Assembly (NCBI RefSeq): GCF_026343185.1
Contig: NZ_JAPEMA010000001.1
Span: 3,596,001 to 3,660,000 of the forward strand
Direction: 5' to 3'
DNA length: 64,000 nt
Origin: Streptomyces sp. NBC_00091
GTDB taxonomy: Bacteria > Actinomycetota > Actinomycetes > Streptomycetales > Streptomycetaceae
The notes below the pieces were generated by a model that was given only the letters and a program-made list of their open reading frames with translations, ran no database searches and was not told the origin of the DNA. Below, in pieces: positions 8,760-16,962 of this stretch. A program made the translations under genes and the position numbers. The first letter of the stretch is position 1; every line of letters starts with the position of its first letter.

Positions 8760-9743
8760 ATGCGCGCCCAGTTCGTCATGTCGGAGATCGGCGTCGGTCT
8801 CCGTCGCAATCTCACCATGACCTTCGCGGTCATCATCTCCGTGGCCCTGTCCCTGGCCCTGTTCGGGGGCTCCCTGCTCATGCGCGACCAGGTCAGCGCC
8901 ATGAAGGGGTACTGGTACGACAAGGTCAACGTCACCGTCTACCTCTGCACCAAGAACGACGCCCTCGACGCCGCCGGCAGCGCCGCCCCGGGCGCCGCGG
9001 CCGGGGCCCCGGGCGCCGCCGCCTCCGCCGGCAGCGCCAGGCCCTGCTCCAAGGGGGCGGTCACCCCCGAGCAGAAACAGGGCATCGAGGCCGAGCTCAA
9101 GAAGATGGAGCTCGTCCAGAACGTCATGTACGAGTCCTCGGACGAGGCCTTCAAGCACTACAAGGAGCGCTTCGGCCACACGGCCCTGGCCTCGGTGGTC
9201 ACCCCCGACCAGATGCCCGACTCCTTCCGGGTCAAGCTGAAGAACCCGGAGAAGTACGAGGTCATCACCTCCGCCTTCGCCGGGCGGGACGGTGTCCAGT
9301 CGGTCGCCGACCAGAGCACCGAGCTGGACAACCTCTTCGCGCTGCTCGGCACCCTCAACTGGGCGGCCCTCGGCATCATGCTGGTCATGCTGATCGTGGC
9401 GCTGCTGCTGATCGTCAACACGGTGCGCGTCTCGGCGTTCAGCCGTCGGCGGGAGACCGGCATCATGCGGCTGGTGGGCGCCTCCGGCTTCTACATCCAG
9501 GTGCCGTTCATCATGGAGGCGGCGGTGGCCGGCCTCATCGGCGCCGTCTTCGCCTGCGTGATGCTCGGTACGGGGCAGTACTTCGTGATCGACCACGGCA
9601 TCGCGCTCCGCGAGAAGCTCCAGCTGATCAACTTCATCGGCTGGGACGCGGTCCTCACCAAGCTCCCGCTGGTGCTGGTGATCGGCCTGCTGATGCCCTC
9701 CCTGGCCGCCTTCGTCGCGCTGCGCAAGTACCTGAAGGTATGA
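8760..9743 (+). CDS. ftsX: Cell division permease-like protein FtsX
   Basis: 327 residues. Topology is one membrane segment near 20-42, a large extracytoplasmic domain (about 45-195), then three C-terminal segments around 200-225, 245-275 and 295-320, as in the FtsX/MacB fold. The outside domain normally engages a cell-wall hydrolase or its activator. It carries an Ala/Gly-rich low-complexity insertion (residues about 65-98) between two cysteines. It is translated right after ftsE. Confidence 0.96.
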   Translation: MRAQFVMSEIGVGLRRNLTMTFAVIISVALSLALFGGSLLMRDQVSAMKGYWYDKVNVTVYLCTKNDALDAAGSAAPGAAAGAPGAAASAGSARPCSKGAVTPEQKQGIEAELKKMELVQNVMYESSDEAFKHYKERFGHTALASVVTPDQMPDSFRVKLKNPEKYEVITSAFAGRDGVQSVADQSTELDNLFALLGTLNWAALGIMLVMLIVALLLIVNTVRVSAFSRRRETGIMRLVGASGFYIQVPFIMEAAVAGLIGAVFACVMLGTGQYFVIDHGIALREKLQLINFIGWDAVLTKLPLVLVIGLLMPSLAAFVALRKYLKV

Positions 9744-9810
9744 CAAGCGCCTCCTGCGGTCTGCGGTCAACCCGGCTTGCCGCAGCGGGGCTTGTCCTAG
9801 ACTCGGCGAC

Positions 9811-11016
9811 ATGCCGGGTCTGCCCGCTCTCTGTCTCCGGCCCCGCGACCTGCGTCGCGGGGCCTTCTTAACGCTGGTCTTCCTCGTGTCCGTGGGCACT
9901 GCCGCGGGCGCGGGCTGCTGGGGACCGCGCGGGGCGGAGGACTCCCGGACGGTCGCCCTCGCGGGCACCCCCGAGCCGGAGCCCGCGCCCGGTGGCGGCG
10001 GTTCCGGTGGCGAGCCCGGCACCGCGGACCGGGAGGCCGTGGCCCGGGCCGCCGCCGAGGCCGTCGCCGAGGGCAAGTCGGGCAAGAAGGCCGCCCAGGA
10101 GGTGGTCAGCCGCAGCGGCGACCGCTGGGGCACCGTCTACGACCGGGGCGAGTACGCCGCCTTCGCCGAGGACCTCGACGGCCGCTGGACCGGGGTCGGG
10201 CTCTGGGCCGGGCGCCGCCGCGACGGCCGGATCGAGGTCGACCGGGTCCAGCCCGACAGCCCCGCCGCCCGGGCCGGCCTGCGCGCCGGGGACCGGCTGC
10301 TGAGCGTGGACGGCCACAGCGTCACCGGGCTGGCGGTGGCCGACGTGGTGGCGCTGCTGCGCGGGGAGGCCGGCACTCCGGTGGTGCTCGGCCTCAGCCG
10401 GGACGGCGCCGACCTCACCGAGACCGTCCGCCGCGAGCAGCTGCGTACCGAGCCGGTGACCGTACGCCGCCTCGCGGGCGGCATCACCGTGATCAAGGTG
10501 GCCTCCTTCACCCGGGGTTCGGGGGAGCGGGTCAGAGCGGCCGTACGGGAGGCCCCGCCGGGCGGCGGGGTGATGCTGGACCTGCGCGGAAACCCGGGCG
10601 GGCTGGTCGTCGAGGCGGTGACGGCGGCCTCCGCGTTCCTGGACGGGGGGCTCGTGGCGACGTACGACGTACGGGGCTCCGAGCACGCCCTGTACGCGGC
10701 CCCCGGCGGGGACACCGACCGGCCCCTGGTGGCGCTGGTCGACGGCGGCACGATGAGCGCGGCCGAGCTGGTGACCGGCGCCCTCCAGGACCGCGGCCGC
10801 GCGGTGACGGTGGGTACCCGCACCTTCGGCAAGGGTTCCGTGCAGATGCCGACCGAGCTGCCGGGCGGCTCGGTGGCGGAGCTGACGGTGGGCACGTACC
10901 GCACTCCGGCGGGCCGCAGCCTCGACGGAGGGGGCATCACCCCGGACCTCGCGGCGGGCGACGGGGCCGAGGAACGGGCGCGCAAGGTATTGGGTGGCCT
11001 CGGGGTGGGTCCGTAG
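9811..11016 (+). CDS. S41 C-terminal processing peptidase with PDZ domain
   Basis: 401 residues. An N-terminal signal or anchor (about 12-35) is followed by a helical region, a PDZ domain (about 125-200, with DSPAARAGLRAGDRLL) and the S41 protease core: DLRGNPGG, catalytic serine in GTMSAAELV and catalytic lysine in RTFGKGSVQ. It is exported and trims or degrades envelope proteins. It sits between ftsX and smpB as in S. coelicolor. TAGACT at about 9799-9804 lies 6-7 bp before ATG 9811, suggesting a leaderless mRNA. A terminator-like hairpin (9839-9863) falls inside the first 20 codons, so a downstream start cannot be excluded. Confidence 0.92.
   Translation: MPGLPALCLRPRDLRRGAFLTLVFLVSVGTAAGAGCWGPRGAEDSRTVALAGTPEPEPAPGGGGSGGEPGTADREAVARAAAEAVAEGKSGKKAAQEVVSRSGDRWGTVYDRGEYAAFAEDLDGRWTGVGLWAGRRRDGRIEVDRVQPDSPAARAGLRAGDRLLSVDGHSVTGLAVADVVALLRGEAGTPVVLGLSRDGADLTETVRREQLRTEPVTVRRLAGGITVIKVASFTRGSGERVRAAVREAPPGGGVMLDLRGNPGGLVVEAVTAASAFLDGGLVATYDVRGSEHALYAAPGGDTDRPLVALVDGGTMSAAELVTGALQDRGRAVTVGTRTFGKGSVQMPTELPGGSVAELTVGTYRTPAGRSLDGGGITPDLAAGDGAEERARKVLGGLGVGP
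9839..9868 (+). terminator. Terminator-like hairpin within the start of the S41 peptidase gene
   Basis: GGCCCCGCGAC-ctgc-GTCGCGGGGCC is a perfect 11-bp stem followed by TTCTTA. It lies 96 bp after the ftsX stop and 28 bp inside the protease reading frame. It could end ftsEX transcription or attenuate the protease mRNA. Confidence 0.55.
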
Positions 11017-11034
11017 TGCGAAAATGACCGCACT

Positions 11035-11520
11035 ATGGCTAAGGAAAAAGGGCGCAAGCTGATCGCCCAGAACAAGAAGGCGCGGCACGACTACACGATC
11101 ATCGACACCTACGAGTGCGGGATCGTGCTGACGGGCACCGAGGTCAAGTCCCTGCGCCAGGGGCGGGCCTCGCTGGTGGACGGCTTCGTGTCGGTGGAGG
11201 GCCGCGAGGTCTGGATGTACAACGTGCACGTGCCGGAGTACAGCCAGGGCACCTGGACCAACCACAGTGCCCGCCGCAAGCGCAAGCTCCTCATGCACCG
11301 CGAGGAGATCGACAAGCTGGAGCGGAAGGCGGAGGAGTCCGGCCACACGGTCGTGCCGCTCGCCCTCTACTTCAAGGACGGCCGCGCGAAGGTCGAGATC
11401 GCGCTGGCGAAGGGCAAGAAGGAGTACGACAAGCGCCAGACCCTGCGCGAGAAGCAGGACACCCGCGAGACGAACCGCGCGATCTCGGCGATCAAGCGCA
11501 AGCAGCGGGGTACGGTTTAA
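11035..11520 (+). CDS. smpB: SsrA-binding protein SmpB
   Basis: 161 residues with the conserved SmpB landmarks: basic N-terminus, [15 protein letters not shown], and a basic C-terminal tail ending in the usual lysine/arginine-rich helix. It binds tmRNA and delivers it to stalled ribosomes. It starts 18 bp after the protease stop and is followed after 102 bp by ssrA, the normal actinobacterial arrangement. Confidence 0.98.
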   Translation: MAKEKGRKLIAQNKKARHDYTIIDTYECGIVLTGTEVKSLRQGRASLVDGFVSVEGREVWMYNVHVPEYSQGTWTNHSARRKRKLLMHREEIDKLERKAEESGHTVVPLALYFKDGRAKVEIALAKGKKEYDKRQTLREKQDTRETNRAISAIKRKQRGTV

Positions 11521-11622
11521 TCACCTGGCACGCGGTGGTCCACTTCGCGTACCATGGCGTCAGCACCCCCCGCTCGCGGGTGGAGCACTTTGTGCAGTAT
11601 CTAACTGAACAGCGTGAAACAT

Positions 11623-12008
11623 GGGGATGATCGGTTTCGACAGCGGATGTCGATGCAGGGGAAGCGAGCCGAGGAAGCGGCAATGATCTCGCTAACCATA
11701 TGTCGCAAACAATAATCGCCAACTCCAAGAGCGATAACTCCCGCTTCACCCTCGCTGCCTAATAACAGTGAGCTGAAGCCTCTGTGAGGAGCGTCAGCCC
11801 GGAAGTGGTCCCGGTCCGGATCCTGGCGTCAATTAGGGATCTAAACCTCTAGCCCCGGTCACGGGGGTTGGAGGGAAATCAAACAGTGACTGAGCCCGTC
11901 GGAGACTTGTCCGTGTGATCTCCGGGGCCGAGAAAATCGCAGCGGACTGCGCTCGGAGAAGCCCTGCTTCTGCACCGTTGGACGCGGGTTCGATTCCCGC
12001 CATCTCCA
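11623..12008 (+). ncRNA. ssrA: Transfer-messenger RNA
   Basis: The 5' end GGGGATG pairs with 3' CATCTCC (one G-U) to form the tRNA-like acceptor stem, and the 3' part carries the T-arm GCGGGTTCGATTCCCGC. The tag reading frame resumes at GCC 11718 and encodes ANSKSDNSRFTLAA before TAA at 11760. The ending LAA is the usual degradation signal and the ANxK start resembles the other Streptomyces tags I recall. CCA is not encoded. It rescues stalled ribosomes with SmpB. Confidence 0.96.
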
Positions 12009-12081
12009 CAACCCGATATGCCACCTGACCTGCGGCGCAAGCCATAGTCGGGGGCACATCCCACCCCATGTGAGCACCGCC

Positions 12082-12117
12082 AGAGCGCCAGCGACGTATC
12101 CAGTCCTGGCGCTCTTT
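12082..12117 (+). terminator. Terminator after ssrA
   Basis: AGAGCGCCAG (12082-12091) pairs with CTGGCGCTCT (12106-12115), followed by TT. It lies between ssrA and the convergent methyltransferase gene and can serve both. Confidence 0.7.
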
Positions 12118-12171
12118 GGCGTGTCCGGCCCTGTTCTGCAAGCGGAGCGAGGCCGCCGTGCCGGCCAGGCG

Positions 12172-13341
12172 TTAGGCGATGCGGTGTTCCCAGCGGAGGG
12201 CGGGCTGCTCGCCGATCCAGTAGGTGTGGGAGCGGTCGGTGATGTGGATGCGGGCGGCGCTGATGTCGGGGCGGTCGGCCTCCTGCCAGGCGAGGAGGGC
12301 CTCTTCGATGTCGTCCCACAGGGCGACGGGTCCGCCCTGCCGTACGGTCCAGCCCGCCCCGTTCTCCGCGAAGGCGGCGAAGGACTCCCGCTCGGCGTCG
12401 AACACGTAGACCTGCTGCATGCCGTCGGCGGTGGCACGGACGTACTGGGCGGTGGGTGCGGCGAGCTGGGCGAGGAAGGCGGGCATCCACTCCTCCAGCA
12501 GCGTCGGCGAGACCTTCGTGGAGCGCTCGCTGTCCGCGTAGGCGGTGCGCGCCGACAGGTCCCCGGCGATCGGTGCGGCGACTTGGGCGCGGGCGTGCAT
12601 GAACGATGACTGGCCGATGATGCGGCCCTCAGCGGTCCCGTCCTCGTTGACGGTGACCTTGGCCAGTCCGGTGCCGCGCTGCCAGGCTCCGCCGACGGTT
12701 GCGAGGATGATCCCGCCTGGCTTCGTCTGCCGGACCCACGCGTAGGGGATGCGGCGTACGGCGCAGGTAGCGATGACCCGGTCGTAGGGGGCGCGGCGGG
12801 GATGGCCGAGCAAGCCGTCTCCGGTGACGGTCCAGGTCGAGTAGCCCGCCGCCTCCAGCGCGGCATCGGCGCGGGCGGCGACCTCGGGGTCTACCTCCAT
12901 GGTGGTGACGTTGTCCTCGCCGAGGACGTGGCAGAGCAGGGCGTCGGTGTAGCCCGTGCCGGTGGCTACGTGGAGCACCTCGTGCCCTTCCTTCACCTCC
13001 AGGGTCTCGATCATGCCGACGATGGTGACCGGGGTGGTGGAGGAGGAGGTGGGACTGCCGGTGACGGGCCCGTCGACCTGGTCGGCGGTGAGGTGGTTGT
13101 CGAGCTGGGTGACCAAGGACTCGTCGCGGTAGGCGATGGACGCCCACTCGGCCGGGTCCGTGCCGAGCGCGGTCACCGGCTTCCACCGACCTCCTTCGGC
13201 GGGAAGGAACACTCCGGGATGAAGGAAGAGTTCACGCGGTACGGACTCCACCGCAGCCCGCAGGGTGGGGCTTTTGAGGATTCCGGCCCCCGTGAGGCGT
13301 CCGGCAAGTGCGCGCCGCTCGGAAGCGGTGTCGAGCGTCAT
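12172..13341 (-). CDS. PIMT-like methyltransferase of graspetide cluster
   Basis: 389 residues. The N-terminal two thirds are a protein-L-isoaspartate O-methyltransferase-type Rossmann fold, with SAM motif VLHVATGTGYTD, acidic EVDPEV, and motif PYDRVIATCAV. It matches the 'ATP-grasp peptide maturase system' methyltransferase family. In fuscimiditide-type graspetides the homologue methylates an Asp of the esterified peptide, which then closes to an aspartimide; the same role is inferred here. Its ATG overlaps the ATP-grasp stop by 4 bp, so translation is coupled. A C-terminal extension of about 130 residues follows the catalytic domain. Confidence 0.88.
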   Translation of the reverse strand: MTLDTASERRALAGRLTGAGILKSPTLRAAVESVPRELFLHPGVFLPAEGGRWKPVTALGTDPAEWASIAYRDESLVTQLDNHLTADQVDGPVTGSPTSSSTTPVTIVGMIETLEVKEGHEVLHVATGTGYTDALLCHVLGEDNVTTMEVDPEVAARADAALEAAGYSTWTVTGDGLLGHPRRAPYDRVIATCAVRRIPYAWVRQTKPGGIILATVGGAWQRGTGLAKVTVNEDGTAEGRIIGQSSFMHARAQVAAPIAGDLSARTAYADSERSTKVSPTLLEEWMPAFLAQLAAPTAQYVRATADGMQQVYVFDAERESFAAFAENGAGWTVRQGGPVALWDDIEEALLAWQEADRPDISAARIHITDRSHTYWIGEQPALRWEHRIA

Positions 13342-14297
13342 CGTGCGTCTCCTCGGGTGAGCAGTTCAGCGAAAGCGGCGGCCATGGGCAGACCGGTGTT
13401 CTCCTCCAGCCACCCCCATTGGCCTGTGGGATTCAGCTCCAGCCAGTGGTAGCCGCCCTCCGTGTCGAGGGCGAGATCGAAGCTGCCGGAGACGAGACTG
13501 AAGTGGCCGAGGTAGGCGAGCAGCGTCCGCTTCAGCGGATCGGGCAGGTCTACCACGGTGTAGGAGAGGGCGGAGTAGTCCTTGCGCCAGTCCAGGAGAC
13601 CGGAGTCGATTCGTACGGCGAACACCTTCTCGCCGACGATCAGGACGCGGAGGTCGGCGACCTTGTCCACTTGGGCCTGGAAGAGGTGCGGGACCACGCG
13701 GATGGAGTCGTCGATCTCGTCGGCGGTGACCGGCTCGGCCCAGCTTGTCACCGGGACACCGTCTCGCTCGTACGGGGTCCACCGGAGCGTCTTGGTGATC
13801 ACCCGGCCGTGGGCGGTGATGAACTCCCGGGCCTGGTTCTGGTCGTTGGTCACCAGCGTCGGCGGGACCGTGAGCCCGAGGCGCTGCGCGACGGCGAGCT
13901 GGGTGGGCTTGTAGTCGGCGGCGGCCTCCCGCTGCGGCTGGTTGACCCACAGGGGTCCGTCCAGGGCGTAGAGGATGCCGCCGAGCCCGTAGCGGGTCTG
14001 CGCGGTGGCTAACCTGCGGTCGGCGTCGTTCAGGTGCTCGAAATGGGGCCAGACGGGGCGGCGCCAGTACACCGCCCGTAAGTGCTCCAGGTTGGCGGTT
14101 CTCGACGGGGTACGGGCCTGCCCGGCCACAGGGGCCGGGCAGGTTCCGAACCGAGCCGATACCGTCAGGCCCTCGCCGATGTCGGCGGGATTGAAGCGCA
14201 TCACCGGCACATCACGCTGGTTGAGTTCGGTGATGACCATGTCGGCGGTCTGGTCGTGTGCCTCGGTGGCGACGAGCACCGGCCTCTGCTCGGTCAT
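13338..14297 (-). CDS. ATP-grasp graspetide ligase (peptide maturase)
   Basis: 319 residues of the SAV_5884-type ATP-grasp peptide maturase family, related to MvdC/MvdD and RimK. Visible landmarks are the N-terminal ITELNQRDVPVMRFNPAD, lysine in VITKTLRW, and the metal-binding ELNPTGQWGWLE near the C-terminus. These enzymes use ATP to phosphorylate Asp/Glu side chains of the precursor core and join them to Thr/Ser (ester) or Lys (amide) side chains. The gene begins 4 bp after the precursor stop and overlaps the methyltransferase start. ATG 14297 is chosen from the family N-terminus; an in-frame ATG 33 bp upstream would overlap the precursor. Confidence 0.92.
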   Translation of the reverse strand: MTEQRPVLVATEAHDQTADMVITELNQRDVPVMRFNPADIGEGLTVSARFGTCPAPVAGQARTPSRTANLEHLRAVYWRRPVWPHFEHLNDADRRLATAQTRYGLGGILYALDGPLWVNQPQREAAADYKPTQLAVAQRLGLTVPPTLVTNDQNQAREFITAHGRVITKTLRWTPYERDGVPVTSWAEPVTADEIDDSIRVVPHLFQAQVDKVADLRVLIVGEKVFAVRIDSGLLDWRKDYSALSYTVVDLPDPLKRTLLAYLGHFSLVSGSFDLALDTEGGYHWLELNPTGQWGWLEENTGLPMAAAFAELLTRGDAR

Positions 14298-14301
14298 GTC
14301 G

Positions 14302-14562
14302 TCAGTCCTGGTTGCTGTCCTGGTCATGGCCGGAGTCGGGAGCGGAGTCGGAGTTGGTGGTGGTGGAGGTCTCGGTGCCGGAGGAGGTGCCGTGCTTACC
14401 CATTTCCACCACATGGCCGTGCCCGTCGCGGAACACCCCGGTCTGCGTGGCCGGGTCGATGGTGACCGTGGTGAACGGCAGGCGGGTCGTGGTCGGGTAG
14501 GGGGCGAGGCGGCTGACGCCCCACGGGCGGACGGGGCTGAGCTGGGTTGCTGCGGTGGTCAC
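14302..14562 (-). CDS. Graspetide precursor peptide (ATP-grasp target RiPP)
   Basis: 86 residues. GTG 14562 has AAGGAG 7 bp upstream, which decides this start over longer in-frame options. The leader holds the conserved RPWGVSRLAPYP and the recognition stretch VVEMGKHGTSSGT. The C-terminal core (about residues 57-86) is rich in Thr/Ser (TSSGTETSTTTNS) followed by spaced Asp residues (SDS, PDS, HDQD, NQD), the donor/acceptor layout for side-chain omega-ester rings. It is the first gene of a precursor-ligase-methyltransferase operon. The product has not been identified by me. Confidence 0.92.
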   Translation of the reverse strand: MTTAATQLSPVRPWGVSRLAPYPTTTRLPFTTVTIDPATQTGVFRDGHGHVVEMGKHGTSSGTETSTTTNSDSAPDSGHDQDSNQD

Positions 14563-14972
14563 GAGGTTCTCCTTCTGGTCGGGATGGAGCAGGGGGTCGC
14601 CGCACAGCGCGATTACCCGGCGTTGGGCCGGCACGACTCCGGGTGAGTTCGACCGGCGGGCTTTATGGGGTGGTGCGGTGACCGCATCGGCAGGCGTGCG
14701 GCTGGCTCTGTCGGTCGAGGAGATCGAGGTCTGGGACGGACGCGGCGGGACCTCCAGGCGTTCGGGGACTGGGGGCCGCCGTCCGTCCCTGTCGGGGGAC
14801 GAAAGGGCGGACAGCGGCGGTCTGCAAGGCCACACGGCCGGGGAAAGGAATGGGAGCTGTCGGCTGTTCCCGGCCAGTGGCTGCGATCAGTCAACGCCCA
14901 ACAGGTAACCGCGAGTAGGGTGTTCGCCACTCACAGCGGTTTAAGCGGTTTGAGCGGTCATGAGGGGACGCC
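14563..14972. promoter_or_regulatory. Divergent regulatory region of the graspetide cluster
   Basis: 410 bp separate the precursor gene from the HTH-TPR regulator. AGCGGT occurs three times at exact 9-bp spacing (14935-14940, 14944-14949, 14953-14958) immediately before the regulator's ribosome site (GAGGGG), a likely operator. No other gene is seen here. Confidence 0.5.
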
Positions 14973-16355
14973 ATGACACCGGTAGGTGAGCCCAATACGG
15001 CAATGGCGCAGGTCATCGCCGAAACGGGCATGACGCAGGACGCCTTAGCCCACGCTGTCAGGCGCGTCGCGGCTGAGAACGGCGAGGTCATCCAGACCAA
15101 CAAGAGCACCATCTCGCACTGGGTCCGCTACGGTCGGCAGCCGTCCGGCAGCGCCGGGAGGTATCTCGCCGAAGCACTGTCGCGACGCCTGGGACGCACC
15201 ATCACCCAGCAGGAGATCGGCCTGCACGAGACCACCCGTGATCTGCTGGACTGGCACACGGATACGCTGAGCGCCCTGGCCGATCTGGGGAGGATCGACA
15301 CCGTGGACATGGACCGCAGGCAGGCCCTGGGGACTGCGGCCTACTCGCTCGCCGCCCTCGTACTACCGGCAGACAGCTGGTGGACAGGCATGGTCGATCA
15401 AGGCAGCCGACGGCGTGCCGGCCGCGCCGCAGTCGGCCAAGGCGATCTCGACGCGGTACGCGACATGGCCAGTCTCTTCTCCAACATGGACCAGCGCCAC
15501 GGTGGCGGGCACGCCCGCACAGCCGTCGCCCAGTACCTCACCACCGAAGTCTCCGGCTACCTGAACGGCACCTTCGCCGACCGCCAGGTCAGGCGCGGTA
15601 TGTTCTCCACCGCCGCAGAACTCGCCTACCTGTCCGGGTGGATGGCCTTCGACAACGGCGAGCACCCCATCGCCCAGAAGCACTTCACCGTGGCGGTGAA
15701 GCTCGCCGCCGAAGCCGACGACGCCCCGATGGCCGCCCACGTGATGCGCGCCATGGCCCACCAAGCAAACGACCTCGGCCACCCGCGCTCCGCCCTCGAC
15801 CTCGCCTCCGCGTCCGTCGAAGGCAAGCGGTACACCGAGGCCGGCCTTCGCGAGAGGGCGCTCCTCGGCGTCGTTCATGCCCGCGCCCTGGCCTCCACCG
15901 GGAACAAGAAGGCCGCCACCCGAGCCCTCCTGCGCGCCGAAGACGATCTTGCCGTCGCGCAGCCGGGCGACGACGAGCCGGGCAGAGTGTTCTTCTTCCA
16001 GGAAGCTTCCCTCGCCCACGAGACCGCCCTGGCGCTACGCGACATAGGAGACCTGGATGGAGCCGAACAGCAGCTCCACCGGTCCGCCCGCACACGCAAG
16101 GCCGCCAAGTTCACCCGCACCCACGCCGTGACCCTCGGCTACCTCGGTGGCATTCAGGCCCGCCAGCACCGCATCGACGAAGCCTGCGCGACCTGGTCCG
16201 CCAGCCTGGACGCGATGAACGGGGTGCGCTCCGCCCGCACCCGCAGGGCAGCTGCCGACATGCGTGCCGCCCTCTCACCTCTCCGTAATCGCAACATTCC
16301 CGCCGTCACCACCGTGGACAAGCGCGCCGCCGCGTACCTGACAGCCACGGCCTGA
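14973..16355 (+). CDS. HTH-TPR transcriptional regulator (graspetide cluster)
   Basis: 460 residues. Residues about 10-75 form a helix-turn-helix (MTQDALAHAVRRV ... STISHWVRYGRQP). A short stretch around 110-130 reads DMDRRQALGTAAYSLAALVL, a twin-arginine-plus-hydrophobic segment. The rest (about 150-440) is helical TPR-like repeat. It is divergent from the precursor operon and preceded by three AGCGGT repeats, so autoregulation and control of the cluster are likely (inference). A paralogue lies at 26086-27429. Confidence 0.8.
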   Translation: MTPVGEPNTAMAQVIAETGMTQDALAHAVRRVAAENGEVIQTNKSTISHWVRYGRQPSGSAGRYLAEALSRRLGRTITQQEIGLHETTRDLLDWHTDTLSALADLGRIDTVDMDRRQALGTAAYSLAALVLPADSWWTGMVDQGSRRRAGRAAVGQGDLDAVRDMASLFSNMDQRHGGGHARTAVAQYLTTEVSGYLNGTFADRQVRRGMFSTAAELAYLSGWMAFDNGEHPIAQKHFTVAVKLAAEADDAPMAAHVMRAMAHQANDLGHPRSALDLASASVEGKRYTEAGLRERALLGVVHARALASTGNKKAATRALLRAEDDLAVAQPGDDEPGRVFFFQEASLAHETALALRDIGDLDGAEQQLHRSARTRKAAKFTRTHAVTLGYLGGIQARQHRIDEACATWSASLDAMNGVRSARTRRAAADMRAALSPLRNRNIPAVTTVDKRAAAYLTATA

Positions 16356-16380
16356 CCGCCGACCCCGGAAGGAATCCCGC

Positions 16381-16869
16381 ATGGCAGACCGCGAGACATT
16401 CGAAGTAGAGGTTCTGGGCCATGTCGTCGGAGGCCGTACCGAGCCGACCGACGACCACTGGGGCGGCACCCAGGCCATCATCCGCCTCGACGGCGACCGC
16501 TTCACCCCCGAAGCCACCCGAGAGCTGGAGACCTTCTCCCACCTCGAAATCGTTTTCCGGTTCCACCTCACCGACCAGACCGACCTCAACCTCGGGGCCC
16601 GCAGCCCCCGCGACAACCCCGACTGGCCGAAGGTCGGCGTCTTCGGCCACCGCCACATGCGCCGCCTGAACTGGCTCGGCGTCTCCCGTTGCCGTCTGGT
16701 CAAAGTCGACGGCCTGGACCTTCACGTCGAAGACCTCGACGCTGTCGATGGCACCCCCGTCCTCGACGTGAAGCCCTGGTTCGCAGAGATGGGTGCACGC
16801 GGAGAGGTGCGCCAGCCGCAGTGGGTCTCAGACATGCTCGGCGACTACTACGGCCCCACCCAGGGCTGA
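16381..16869 (+). CDS. TrmO/TsaA-like SAM-dependent methyltransferase-family protein
   Basis: 162 residues resembling the TrmO (UPF0066) beta-barrel family, which methylates N6-threonylcarbamoyl-A37 of tRNA in other bacteria. Family-like landmarks are SHLEIVFRFH, ARSPRDNPDWPKVGVFGHR, LNWLGVSRCRL and LDVKPWF. It starts 25 bp after the HTH-TPR gene and ends at a strong terminator, so the two are an operon. Whether it acts on tRNA or on the graspetide is unknown; such genes occur beside other graspetide clusters. Confidence 0.75.
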   Translation: MADRETFEVEVLGHVVGGRTEPTDDHWGGTQAIIRLDGDRFTPEATRELETFSHLEIVFRFHLTDQTDLNLGARSPRDNPDWPKVGVFGHRHMRRLNWLGVSRCRLVKVDGLDLHVEDLDAVDGTPVLDVKPWFAEMGARGEVRQPQWVSDMLGDYYGPTQG

Positions 16870-16904
16870 CTCTTCGCAACACGGCCCCGGGCGCACCCCG
16901 AACC

Positions 16905-16936
16905 GGCCCCGCAGCCTCTCGGCTGCGGGGCCTTTG
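16905..16936 (+). terminator. Terminator after the TrmO-like gene
   Basis: GGCCCCGCAGCC-tctc-GGCTGCGGGGCC, a perfect 12-bp stem followed by TTTGT. It separates this operon from the convergent collagen-like gene. Confidence 0.88.
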
Positions 16937-16962
16937 TCATGCCGGTGGAGCTGGTGGTGCCG

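Noticed and set aside
12009..16900. Integrative element inserted at the ssrA 3' end
   Set aside because: ssrA is a common attachment site and an accessory cluster follows, but no integrase, excisionase or second copy of the ssrA 3' end is visible.
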